DNA from: a virus
IMG/VR virus record: IMGVR_UViG_3300026292_000040
Location: 1 to 21,756 of that record
Length of the DNA: 21,756 bases
Strand: one strand, 5' to 3'
Numbering within the stretch: the stretch's first letter is position 1; every line of letters begins with the position of its first letter. Position numbers and translations under genes: made by a program. The notes beneath the pieces were generated by a model. That model did no database searches and was not told the origin of the DNA. It saw nothing but the letters and a program-made list of their open reading frames with translations. Below, piece after piece: positions 15,701-20,566 of this stretch.

Positions 15701-16541
15701 CCTATTCATTGGTAACCAAGTTATTAACCCAGTTACAGGTCAGATAACTTCAGAAGATATTGCACAGTTGAATGTATTGGGTGAAGAGAATACTACGATT
15801 GAAACATTCTCTGAAGTTGTTATAACTGATAAACTAACAGTTATTGGTGGTGCATCTAACAACTTAGAATCAATCTTCAGTGGTCCTGCTACATTCCAAG
15901 GTACTATTACTGCTTCAAATAATATATTAGCGAAGAAATTAACATACAATAATAATGATGGTACTGTTCTTAAGACTACATTACTAGCACCTGAATTGGT
16001 TACTGGTGGTATAGCACAAGGAACACCAGACTTAACTAATGTACAGAACTACAATGCACCTAGTGATGGTGATATTGTATATAATATTGACTGGACACCT
16101 GGTGCTAACTTAGGTTGGATGTATTATAATTCAGCATGGGTTAAGTTTGGTCTAACTAATACTGGATTCATTAACATTGATACCTATGGATCAACACAAC
16201 ATATAGGTATAGGTAGAGCAACGTCAGCAACATATCGTGCAGAGGTTGAAGGATCAGTTAGATTAACTGGTGACCTTAGAGTTGATGGACGTGGTGGTGT
16301 TGCACCTGACAAGTATATCACTAGAAGATCACAAGGAGATGGTACAACATTAACGTATCCAATTACTTCATACTCTGGTGTTGTTCACAACTCTAAGTCA
16401 GTCATAGTCACTATCAATGGTGTCTTACAACATCCTGATGTGAACTATACTGTTGACACTAATGGTACTAACGTAGTGTTTGGTGCTGGTGACGCACCTA
16501 CAACTTCAGATCATGTAGAGATACGTGAGTTACCTATCTAA
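12780..16541 (+). CDS. Large virion appendage protein, beta-helix-like, 1253 residues
   Basis: This is the largest gene of the window. The N-terminus MALTRLKNIITSRTGRIIYV then NPDDFDASDAIDNRGNSSLR, PFKSLQRAFLEVARFSYR is a segment I associate with large structural proteins of cyanomyoviruses. Residues 70-150 read like a right-handed beta-helix start (SIMLYPSEYIIDNRP, GGCIVPRGCSIVGMDLR). A second helix-like block is around residues 400-540 (GMHADGSKATGFKSMVVAQF, GWRHTHIKASSDAFIQVVSV). The C-terminus contains ILAKKLTYNNNDGTV, a GSTQHIGIGRATS segment and KSVIVTINGVLQHPDVNYTV, which resembles a receptor-binding or fibre tip. The role is probably a baseplate-attached fibre or wedge protein. The length and Thr/Asn/Gly composition agree with a fibrous virion protein. 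No enzymatic residues were recognised. Confidence 0.72.
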   Translation: MALTRLKNIITSRTGRIIYVNPDDFDASDAIDNRGNSSLRPFKSLQRAFLEVARFSYRVGLSNDEFDAFSIMLYPSEYIIDNRPGEVLYTNIPPLDANSNFDITSPNNVLYKYNSVEGGCIVPRGCSIVGMDLRRTKIIPKYIPYPTTYPSKGINTVEQVPGESAIFRVTGGCYFWQFSLFDGDATGVYFKPDSAETIPPSYSHHRLTSFNFADGNNSLNYLINTTGTVPNSTEITQSTIPDLLERTDLDIYYQKVSRAFATIPDTSGDPAQDQIQARVEENRIVGPISDEFRVLQITRNGNTASAVTVDADGNPKNHGFSVGVNVNISGVTGSTGPQSELDALLYNGSFAVTSASGNVFTYQLAEEPTGNAIGSNMVVKVEIDTVDSASPYVFNCSLRSTWGLQGMHADGSKATGFKSMVVAQFTGLSLQKDDRAFVKYNASTGNYDEGGAGSHLDGFAEYKKGWRHTHIKASSDAFIQVVSVFAVGYADHFAGYAGADMSITNSNSNFGNTALRSKGFKKAAFTKDKAGTLTHIIPPKSLSDVPEVSVNWTNLDISRTKTINAALAAQGGTLGTRLYIYGYTSETAPPQNKVQGYVIGARQTLTVPDKLYCLLIPSGATQASVQSAKINPYGPAVSGTSAGGTGSPLQYDSATYTINGTPNQVGGWYLSVDATNNEIYSTLVNNTIYNSLNFTPTTFIKRVPDARNLKDRTYRVRYVIPKDQNPPLPRAPITGFVLQPYNTDQTNYNLSKCYYIYEVETVTAFERGIADGVYYLTLLCGSITPTTSNFDDFRFSQNVNEVYPSFDRDNPNDDPTESVSIADNETIGLVYGTDGASPTPNKDDQRSITKESTKFLLADAGWVAGSNPGWDSINNTLSNIPLTSRLGDEETRKIPILEDADGDLNPINVELRRHSILRSGNHTFEYTGFGPGNYSTAFPQTQVETLSDAQVRLSQSLKEEAGVAFYSGLNSNGDLFIGNQVINPVTGQITSEDIAQLNVLGEENTTIETFSEVVITDKLTVIGGASNNLESIFSGPATFQGTITASNNILAKKLTYNNNDGTVLKTTLLAPELVTGGIAQGTPDLTNVQNYNAPSDGDIVYNIDWTPGANLGWMYYNSAWVKFGLTNTGFINIDTYGSTQHIGIGRATSATYRAEVEGSVRLTGDLRVDGRGGVAPDKYITRRSQGDGTTLTYPITSYSGVVHNSKSVIVTINGVLQHPDVNYTVDTNGTNVVFGAGDAPTTSDHVEIRELPI

Positions 16542-16547
16542 TAAATA
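16540..16547 (+). promoter_or_regulatory. Late promoter core AATAAATA
   Basis: ATCTAATAAATAGA spans the end of the 1253-residue gene; its stop codon TAA (16539-16541) is part of the element. The predicted start is near 16553, about 16 nt before the ATG at 16569. Confidence 0.5.
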
Positions 16548-16568
16548 GAACAGGGATTGGAATAGCAT

Positions 16569-17045
16569 ATGGCACATACTAAGATTAATGGTAATAACAT
16601 TGATACCACAACGCAAGCACTGATTAAGATCTTGCAACTGAGTGGTAGTGGATCCTACCTTGAGATTCCTAAGTATGCTAATGCTGCTGCTATAACTACT
16701 GCTCTACCGTCACCTGCTTACGGTACAATAGTATATGATACTGCTGAAGACAGTGCCCAAATATACGTTGCTGACGCACAGCAAGGAAATCCAGGATGGA
16801 CTTCAGTAGGTGGAGGTGGTGCTGGTCTAGGTGCTAAGAGTATTATTAGAACTAACGCAGCAAATATTCAAGAGAATTTAACACTAGGTGCTGCAAGTAA
16901 CGCACCAGAGAATGCTAACTCAATATCAATTGGTCCAATAACTATAGACAATGGTTACACGATAAACATGGATGCCTCAGCAGAGTGGACTATAATTGGT
17001 GGTGGAAATAATGGTAGTGGCATGGCAACACGCAACCATATATAG
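16569..17045 (+). CDS. Short fibre-tip-like structural protein, 158 residues
   Basis: The product starts MAHTKINGNNIDTTTQALIK, a segment like the N-terminal attachment part of short fibre proteins. The middle has AYGTIVYDTAEDSAQIYVAD then GWTSVGGGGAG, a pattern common in phage fibre proteins (display of a value in a beta domain). The C-terminal half reads SIIRTNAANIQENLTLGAAS, then SISIGPITIDNGYTINMDA and AEWTIIGGG, a terminal beta-domain repeated at the ends of many cyanophage structural proteins. The TAG stop lies in the first copy of a 15-bp direct repeat. It is the last structural gene before the block of small genes and would be transcribed from the late promoter at 16540. Confidence 0.68.
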   Translation: MAHTKINGNNIDTTTQALIKILQLSGSGSYLEIPKYANAAAITTALPSPAYGTIVYDTAEDSAQIYVADAQQGNPGWTSVGGGGAGLGAKSIIRTNAANIQENLTLGAASNAPENANSISIGPITIDNGYTINMDASAEWTIIGGGNNGSGMATRNHI

Positions 17046-17077
17046 ATTGGGGGTTGACACCTAACCATATATAGATT
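17034..17077 (+). repeat. 15-bp direct repeat AACCATATATAGATT, two copies
   Basis: AACCATATATAGATT occurs at 17034-17048 and again at 17063-17077, 29 bp apart. The first copy contains the stop codon of the fibre-tip gene; the second fills most of the spacer of the promoter at 17054-17082. The inner 12 bp also occur at 12760-12771. Confidence 0.8.
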
Positions 17078-17082
17078 ATACT
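17054..17082 (+). promoter_or_regulatory. Sigma70 promoter TTGACA-17-TATACT
   Basis: TTGACA (17054-17059), a 17-nt spacer, and TATACT (17077-17082). Transcription should begin near 17089, about 16 nt before the ATG at 17105. This marks the switch from late-promoter structural genes to host-RNA-polymerase-type promoters. Confidence 0.75.
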
Positions 17083-17104
17083 GGTAGGGTCTTCAAATTT
17101 AGAA

Positions 17105-17374
17105 ATGACAAGGTTTAAGATTGTTGCAAACGACTATGACTCTGGCACAAAGGATGTCAAGGAGTTCAATGCCGAGACTCTCACAGACGTAGTAGATCAG
17201 TTCTCTGATTTCTTACGTGGTGTGGGATTTGTTTTTGATGACCTAACTGCAAACGTCTCCCCTTGGGAACAGACTACTGATGAATTAGATCCTAATTTAT
17301 TGCTAGAGATGGAGGGTGGTGAAACTACCACTTCAAGTTTTGATAACTTAGTTAAATTCAGTAAGACTGAGTAA
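17105..17374 (+). CDS. Small unknown protein, 89 residues
   Basis: The product starts MTRFKIVANDYDSGTKDVKE and continues FNAETLTDVVDQFSDFLRGV, an alternating strand-helix arrangement with an overall negative charge. GFVFDDL and an acidic C-terminal half (ELDPNLLLEMEGGETTT) follow. There is no cysteine and no membrane segment. It is the first gene behind the sigma70-like promoter, which suggests expression by host polymerase early or mid infection. The type is common among small cyanophage proteins, but no function is known to me. The ORF starts with ATG 4 nt after a TTTAG, with no clear Shine-Dalgarno sequence. Confidence 0.65.
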   Translation: MTRFKIVANDYDSGTKDVKEFNAETLTDVVDQFSDFLRGVGFVFDDLTANVSPWEQTTDELDPNLLLEMEGGETTTSSFDNLVKFSKTE

Positions 17375-17408
17375 CTATATATTAGTACCATCGCAATTTC
17401 ATTAACTA

Positions 17409-17588
17409 ATGGGACGTACATATAGACGAGGTGGAGACGAATCCACTCATTCTTATGGCAGCAAATCTCTTAGAGAAAAAAGACAGAAAGGTAAATCTAA
17501 ACGATACAATTCGTGGGACGAAGATAAGAATCAAAAGCGTAAAAAGTCTAACAAAGTAGACTATAACCCTCAAGATTGGAGTCTCTAA
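17409..17588 (+). CDS. Small basic protein, 59 residues
   Basis: ATG at 17409, TAA at 17586-17588. The product (MGRTYRRGGDESTHSYGSKS, then LREKRQKGKSKRYNSWDEDK and a KRKKSNK run) is strongly Lys/Arg-rich with low complexity and probably disordered. It ends in a more ordered DYNPQDWSL. A nucleic-acid-binding role is plausible from charge only. It lies 34 nt after the preceding gene and 2 nt before the next one. No family is recognised; a packed gap and coding-like composition are the reasons for calling it. Confidence 0.55.
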   Translation: MGRTYRRGGDESTHSYGSKSLREKRQKGKSKRYNSWDEDKNQKRKKSNKVDYNPQDWSL

Positions 17589-17590
17589 TT

Positions 17591-17758
17591 ATGCCTGATC
17601 CTAACGAAAAAGCGACACAAAATATACCTGGAATTGAAGTTACTCAATATCCAGGATTAATGCCCGAACATTTGTGGGATGAAGATGAAGAAGATGGTCT
17701 AGATTATGATGATATGTCGTACTCATCTTTAGACATTGATTATACAACTCAATCCTAA
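17591..17758 (+). CDS. Small acidic protein, 55 residues
   Basis: ATG at 17591, two bases after the stop of the basic gene; the frame is open to 17576, but the extra residues would overlap it. The product starts MPDPNEKATQNIPGIEVTQY and has an Asp/Glu-rich second half (WDEDEEDGLDYDDMSYSS). Its acidity directly follows a strongly basic protein, which might hint at a pair, but nothing else supports that. The stop codon is directly followed by the next ATG (TAAATG). The function is unknown. Confidence 0.55.
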   Translation: MPDPNEKATQNIPGIEVTQYPGLMPEHLWDEDEEDGLDYDDMSYSSLDIDYTTQS

Positions 17759-17956
17759 ATGAAAGACCAGAATAGTATTGACGACAACGAATCTTATGAT
17801 GCTAAGTATAACAGAGCATTAGATTTACTCGCTGAGTCATTACATAAACCTGATAATGTTCTTCGTGCATGTGCCCATAACCAGAAATGTTTTAACGAAT
17901 TAATGACAGTTAAGGCAGAAGTTCTCTCACTATTACCTACATTACGCAAAAGATAG
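17759..17956 (+). CDS. Small helical protein, 65 residues
   Basis: The ATG at 17759 begins the base after the previous stop codon. The product starts MKDQNSIDDNESYDAKYNRA and continues LDLLAESLHKPDNVLRACAH, NQKCFNELMTVKAEVLSLLP, mostly amphipathic helix with two cysteines. No membrane segment or known motif is present. It is tightly packed with its neighbours, so it is probably part of one operon from the 17054 promoter. Confidence 0.58.
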   Translation: MKDQNSIDDNESYDAKYNRALDLLAESLHKPDNVLRACAHNQKCFNELMTVKAEVLSLLPTLRKR

Positions 17957-17960
17957 TTTA

Positions 17961-18206
17961 ATGTCCTCAACACATTACCCACATTGTATGCCATTTAATG
18001 TCCCTGAAAAAGAGATATTAAAGAAAGCATTAGCACTCAAATTACATGAGTTGCAAGATAGATTCTTTAACAAAAGAACCTTAGATCGTGATACTTATGA
18101 CAACAAATTGTCTTTACTGGAAGATATAGTGGAGAAATTGGGCATTCAGGATGTAAATATTACAACCAATGAAGAAACTGGCACAATACAGCGTGTTATT
18201 CTCTGA
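17961..18206 (+). CDS. Small unknown protein, 81 residues
   Basis: The product starts MSSTHYPHCMPFNVPEKEIL; residues 16-65 form a helical region (KALALKLHELQDRFFNKRTL, then DTYDNKLSLLEDIVEKLGI). It closes with a short beta-like tail (VNITTNEETGTIQRVIL). It lies 4 nt after the previous stop. The helix could be a coiled coil for oligomerisation. Function unknown. Confidence 0.58.
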   Translation: MSSTHYPHCMPFNVPEKEILKKALALKLHELQDRFFNKRTLDRDTYDNKLSLLEDIVEKLGIQDVNITTNEETGTIQRVIL

Positions 18207-18245
18207 TTATCCTTTATAATAAGAGAGTCAAACGCATTTTACTAC

Positions 18246-18581
18246 ATGCCAACTGCTACCGCTTCCAAGTCAACACCTCGTAAAACTCGGACTCGTAAAG
18301 CAAAGAAAGCATCTGTAACAAATGTAACTTCACCTGCTAAATATTCACAACCTCGTGAGATTAAGCAAGTGACTAACACAAAACCCTCTACAGTTCGTCC
18401 TGAAAAACCTAACCTAACTTGGGAAGATTACAGAGATGATGTTAAAGTAAGATGGGAGATTCATTCATTTGAAGTGAAAGAACTCTGGACAGACTGTGTA
18501 TGGGGTTATCAACAACTCCAACCTTATTTCCAGAAGAGTGTTAGTTACGTGAAGGATTCATATAACAGAGCATTCAATTAA
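18246..18581 (+). CDS. Protein with basic histone-tail-like N-terminus, 111 residues
   Basis: Residues 1-50 are a disordered, basic, Thr/Ser/Pro-rich tail (SKSTPRKTRTRKAKKASVT) that resembles DNA-binding tails. Residues 55-111 are a Trp-rich helical domain (LTWEDYRDDVKVRWEIHSFE, ELWTDCVWGYQQLQPYFQ, SYVKDSYNRAF). The SYVKDSYNRAF ending is one I have met in small conserved cyanophage proteins of unknown function. DNA or RNA binding is a reasonable guess from the tail. A rho-independent terminator follows directly (18588), so the gene ends its transcription unit. A TATAAT at 18215-18220 could be a weak promoter for it. Confidence 0.62.
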   Translation: MPTATASKSTPRKTRTRKAKKASVTNVTSPAKYSQPREIKQVTNTKPSTVRPEKPNLTWEDYRDDVKVRWEIHSFEVKELWTDCVWGYQQLQPYFQKSVSYVKDSYNRAFN

Positions 18582-18587
18582 TATTTT

Positions 18588-18615
18588 AAAGATGGGTTTA
18601 CACCCATCTTTTTTT
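18588..18615 (+). terminator. Rho-independent terminator
   Basis: A 10-bp perfect stem AAAGATGGGT / ACCCATCTTT with a TTAC loop is followed by a run of T residues (18609-18615). It ends the operon of the 111-residue protein. The loop and the base next to it make up the -35 box of the following promoter. Confidence 0.85.
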
Positions 18616-18625
18616 ATGGTATAAT
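18597..18625 (+). promoter_or_regulatory. Promoter TTTACA-17-TGG-TATAAT overlapping the terminator
   Basis: TTTACA (18597-18602) lies in the terminator loop. A 17-nt spacer containing the T tract ends in TGG, and TATAAT is at 18620-18625. Initiation seven bases on would be at 18632, the A of the methyltransferase ATG, predicting a leaderless mRNA. The 20 bases around the -10 and ATG closely resemble those at 7905-7924. Confidence 0.7.
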
Positions 18626-18631
18626 ATTATT

Positions 18632-19564
18632 ATGAAAGATACTATTCTATTTGGTGACTGTAGAGAAACACTTAGTGCCTTTATTGATAAGGCAAGAATG
18701 TGTGTTACATCTCCACCTTATTACGGACTGCGTGATTATGGTGGTGAAAAGTTACAAATAGGACAAGAAGAATCACCTGAAGAATACATTCAGAACCTAG
18801 TTGAAGTGTTTAGATCAGTAAGAGATTGTCTTACTGATGATGGTACTTTGTGGGTGAACATTGGTGACTCTTATTATAACTATAGACCTGGAAAAGGTCA
18901 GGCATTAGTTAAACAAACTGTGTCTAAGACTAAACAAGATTTACCAGACAAATGTGCTAAACGTGCTAACAAACTAGAAGGACTAAAAGAGAAAGATTTA
19001 ATCGGTATTCCTTGGATGTTAGCGTTTGCATTACGAGCAGATGGATGGTACTTAAGGCAAGATATTATATGGCATAAACCTAATCCAATGCCTGAAAGTG
19101 TGAAGGATAGATGTACTAAATCACATGAATACATCTTCCTACTAAGTAAGAACAAGAAGTATTATTATGATAATGATGCTATCAAGGAGCCAGCCAAAGA
19201 TTGGGGAACCAGAGATAGATCAAAAGGCAAATATCATAATAAAGGTACAGGTTTACAACCTCATTCTGGTCTTACTAAATCATATCCAACAAAGAATAAA
19301 AGATCAGTTTGGAGTATAACAAATAAACCATATAAAGGTGCTCATTTTGCAGTATTTCCACCTGATTTAATTAAACCATGTATATTAGCAGGATCACGCA
19401 AGGGTGATATAGTATTAGATCCTTTTATGGGATCTGGAACTACTGCTATGGTTGCAAAAGAATTAGGTAGGTATTACTTAGGATGTGAATTACATGAGGA
19501 CTATGGTAATTTGATAAACGACAGAACAGCACCCTACCATGCCAACCTTGAAAATTTCTTATGA
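18632..19564 (+). CDS. Solitary beta-class DNA methyltransferase (N4-cytosine or N6-adenine)
   Basis: The product has 310 residues. The catalytic motif IV, TSPPYYGLRDYG, is at residues 26-37, and the AdoMet-binding motif I, LDPFMGSGTTAM, is at about 262-273 near the C-terminus, the order of beta-class amino-methyltransferases. The motif S-P-P-Y with a following GLRDYG is typical of many N4-cytosine enzymes (PvuII-like), though N6-adenine enzymes with SPPY exist. In between are IIWHKPNPMPESV and a YIFLLSKNKKYYYD segment, conserved in this family. No restriction endonuclease gene lies nearby, so it is a solitary methyltransferase, probably protecting phage DNA or altering promoter activity. The recognition sequence cannot be read from the sequence. 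The start at 18632 sits exactly at the predicted transcription start. Confidence 0.88.
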   Translation: MKDTILFGDCRETLSAFIDKARMCVTSPPYYGLRDYGGEKLQIGQEESPEEYIQNLVEVFRSVRDCLTDDGTLWVNIGDSYYNYRPGKGQALVKQTVSKTKQDLPDKCAKRANKLEGLKEKDLIGIPWMLAFALRADGWYLRQDIIWHKPNPMPESVKDRCTKSHEYIFLLSKNKKYYYDNDAIKEPAKDWGTRDRSKGKYHNKGTGLQPHSGLTKSYPTKNKRSVWSITNKPYKGAHFAVFPPDLIKPCILAGSRKGDIVLDPFMGSGTTAMVAKELGRYYLGCELHEDYGNLINDRTAPYHANLENFL

Positions 19565-19565
19565 C

Positions 19566-19629
19566 TGTGACACTTTGCTAAGCTGCACACTCTATAAACC
19601 ATTCGTCCTAAAATAGAGTATTATATAAA
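19566..19629 (+). promoter_or_regulatory. Composite upstream module, copy A: TGTGACA / AAGCTGCACA / CCATTCGTCCT / TATA box
   Basis: TGTGACA (19566-19572), TAAGCTGCACA (19579-19589), CCATTCGTCCT (19599-19609), then TATAAA (19624-19629) as a likely -10. The same order and near-identical spacing recur at 20567-20630 before another gene, while the DNA between the boxes is not conserved. It starts 2 nt after the methyltransferase stop. The CGTCC box occupies the -35 region, suggesting an activator-dependent promoter. Confidence 0.7.
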
Positions 19630-19686
19630 TGTTGAGAGATCACTGGGTTTCTAACTACTCTGACATTCATCTTAATTAGACTTCGT

Positions 19687-19693
19687 AAAGGAG
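19687..19693 (+). promoter_or_regulatory. Strong ribosome binding site AAAGGAG
   Basis: AAAGGAG lies 9 nt before ATG 19703, one of the best Shine-Dalgarno matches in the window. It supports the 64-residue start over the in-frame ATG at 19781. Confidence 0.55.
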
Positions 19694-19702
19694 TTAGCAT
19701 AG

Positions 19703-19897
19703 ATGATAAAGCAGAGAAATGATGTTAGAGTAAAAAACTTCCTAGTCTTTCAACACTTTCGTCCTATACTAACGATTATCATGTCAGTTCAAACTGAGCA
19801 AAACGATCTATTTTTCGCATTGGAAAATGCAGAGAGTGGTCGTGAACTACTTGAAGCTATTGATGCTTATGTAGAGGGAGGTAGTCAAGAAGTATAG
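19703..19897 (+). CDS. Small unknown protein, 64 residues (alternative start 19781)
   Basis: The ATG at 19703 is backed by the AAAGGAG site. An in-frame ATG at 19781 would give only 38 residues (MSVQTEQNDLFFALENAESG and an acidic helix) and has the same ATTATCATGTC context as the gene at 20253. It is 15 nt after another TTCGTCCT box (19758-19765), so it may be a second start. The extra N-terminal part (KNFLVFQHFRPILTIIM) is basic and hydrophobic. The C-terminal part looks like the more protein-like, conserved portion. No function is recognised. A terminator follows at 19926. Confidence 0.55.
   Translation: MIKQRNDVRVKNFLVFQHFRPILTIIMSVQTEQNDLFFALENAESGRELLEAIDAYVEGGSQEV
19758..19765 (+). promoter_or_regulatory. 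Isolated TTCGTCCT box
   Basis: TTTCGTCCTATACT carries the same 8-bp box as the composite modules, 15 nt before the ATG at 19781. Neither TGTGACA nor AAGCTGCACA is seen upstream. It lies inside the longer version of the reading frame, so it may be coincidental. Confidence 0.35.
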
Positions 19898-19925
19898 AAC
19901 CTATTGTGTAAGTGATTGGTATTTT

Positions 19926-19955
19926 AGGAGGGAGTAGTGACCCCTCCTTTTTCTT
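19926..19955 (+). terminator. Rho-independent terminator
   Basis: AGGAGGG (19926-19932), a 9-nt loop, and CCCTCCT (19942-19948) followed by a T tract broken by one C. It closes the unit of the 64-residue protein; a TTCGTCCT box follows at once. Confidence 0.8.
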
Positions 19956-19964
19956 ATTCGTCCT
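19956..19964 (+). promoter_or_regulatory. Isolated ATTCGTCCT box
   Basis: ATTCGTCCTAAATTATTAAC directly follows the terminator T tract, 16 nt before the ATG at 19981. The distance to the start codon is nearly the same as for the box at 19758 (15 nt). No TATA box fits the spacing used in the composite modules. Confidence 0.4.
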
Positions 19965-19980
19965 AAATTATTAACAACAA

Positions 19981-20121
19981 ATGAACAAAGATTTCGACAG
20001 AGAGTTATCACAATTAGGTGATGATTCATGGGATTCAGTATCAGAGTCATTCTTAAATGATGAGAGTGGTGTTAAAGAAACCCTAGAATATGAGACACAA
20101 AAGTTACTTAATTATTTTTAA
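19981..20121 (+). CDS. Small acidic protein, 46 residues
   Basis: ATG at 19981, TAA at 20119-20121. The product starts MNKDFDRELSQLGDDSWDSV, contains SFLNDESG and ends in a hydrophobic QKLLNYF. It is acidic and probably helical, with no known motif. It stands alone: a terminator lies before it and a 131-nt gap with a promoter after it. The start codon follows AACAACAA with no Shine-Dalgarno sequence. Small acidic early proteins of this kind often bind host proteins, but that is only a possibility here. Confidence 0.55.
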   Translation: MNKDFDRELSQLGDDSWDSVSESFLNDESGVKETLEYETQKLLNYF

Positions 20122-20199
20122 TTGTTAATTAAAGTAACTACAACGCTACATATAGTAGTGATATATTTGTACCTGTTAATACATTATGAGTTAGTGAAC

Positions 20200-20228
20200 T
20201 TGACAATACTCTAATAATCAAGTAAAAT
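20200..20228 (+). promoter_or_regulatory. Sigma70 promoter TTGACA-17-TAAAAT
   Basis: TTGACA (20200-20205), a 17-nt spacer and TAAAAT (20223-20228). Transcription should begin near 20235, about 18 nt before the ATG at 20253, with CCAGG in the leader as a weak ribosome site. The remainder of the gap 20122-20199 shows only AT-rich sequence with a short palindrome near TTAATTAA. Confidence 0.75.
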
Positions 20229-20252
20229 TAACACTATCACCAGGTAATTATC

Positions 20253-20435
20253 ATGTCTCAAACTATCACCGACAGAGAGAAATTAACACGCTATCGTGTT
20301 ACTTTAGACCTAATGATTGACGACACATCATGTACTAATCCCGAAGATTGGAATTGGTATAATTTACTTCAACTCGAAAGAAGAGAGCAAGTTAATGATG
20401 TTTATGTCGAGAATATGGGAGACTATGTAGCATGA
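20253..20435 (+). CDS. Small unknown protein, 60 residues
   Basis: The product starts MSQTITDREKLTRYRVTLDL, then MIDDTSCTNPEDWNWYNLLQ and LERREQVNDVYVENMGDYVA. It looks helical with a Trp-containing core and one Cys. It is driven by the clear promoter at 20200 and coupled to the next gene by an ATGA overlap. No family is recognised. Confidence 0.6.
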   Translation: MSQTITDREKLTRYRVTLDLMIDDTSCTNPEDWNWYNLLQLERREQVNDVYVENMGDYVA

Positions 20436-20548
20436 ATGAAGAGGAATTTCTACTTAAATTTGGTGATGATGATCTTGAATATGAAGAATTTTATTATGAA
20501 GATTCTTCAGGAATAGAGCAAGATATTACTATCGAAGCACATGAATAG
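20432..20548 (+). CDS. Very small acidic protein, 38 residues
   Basis: The ATG at 20432 overlaps the previous stop by 4 nt; TAG at 20546-20548. The product (MNEEEFLLKFGDDDLEYEEF, then YYEDSSGIEQDITIE) is almost wholly acidic and aromatic. Translational coupling and coding-like composition support it, but its size limits confidence. An acidic mimic of DNA is one idea that cannot be tested from sequence. Confidence 0.5.
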   Translation: MNEEEFLLKFGDDDLEYEEFYYEDSSGIEQDITIEAHE

Positions 20549-20566
20549 CACCACTAAATGTTATCA

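Noticed and set aside
18200-18227. Imperfect hairpin CTCTGATTAT/ATAATAAGAG
   Set aside because: One mismatch and no T tract, so a terminator is not supported; it could be incidental in AT-rich DNA.
18394-18401. Extra TTCGTCCT
   Set aside because: It lies within codons for V-R-P-E of the 111-residue protein, far from any start codon.
19629-19679. 16-codon ORF after module A
   Set aside because: Very short, no ribosome site, and it would overlap the -10; chance is more likely than a leader peptide.
20122-20199. AT-rich gap checked for tRNA, origin or repeats
   Set aside because: No T-loop, clover-leaf or iterated repeat could be found; only a short TTAATTAA palindrome is present.
20355-20363. 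TGGTATAAT within the 60-residue gene
   Set aside because: It is coding (W-Y-N) and no start codon follows at 6 nt; it does not fit the leaderless pattern.
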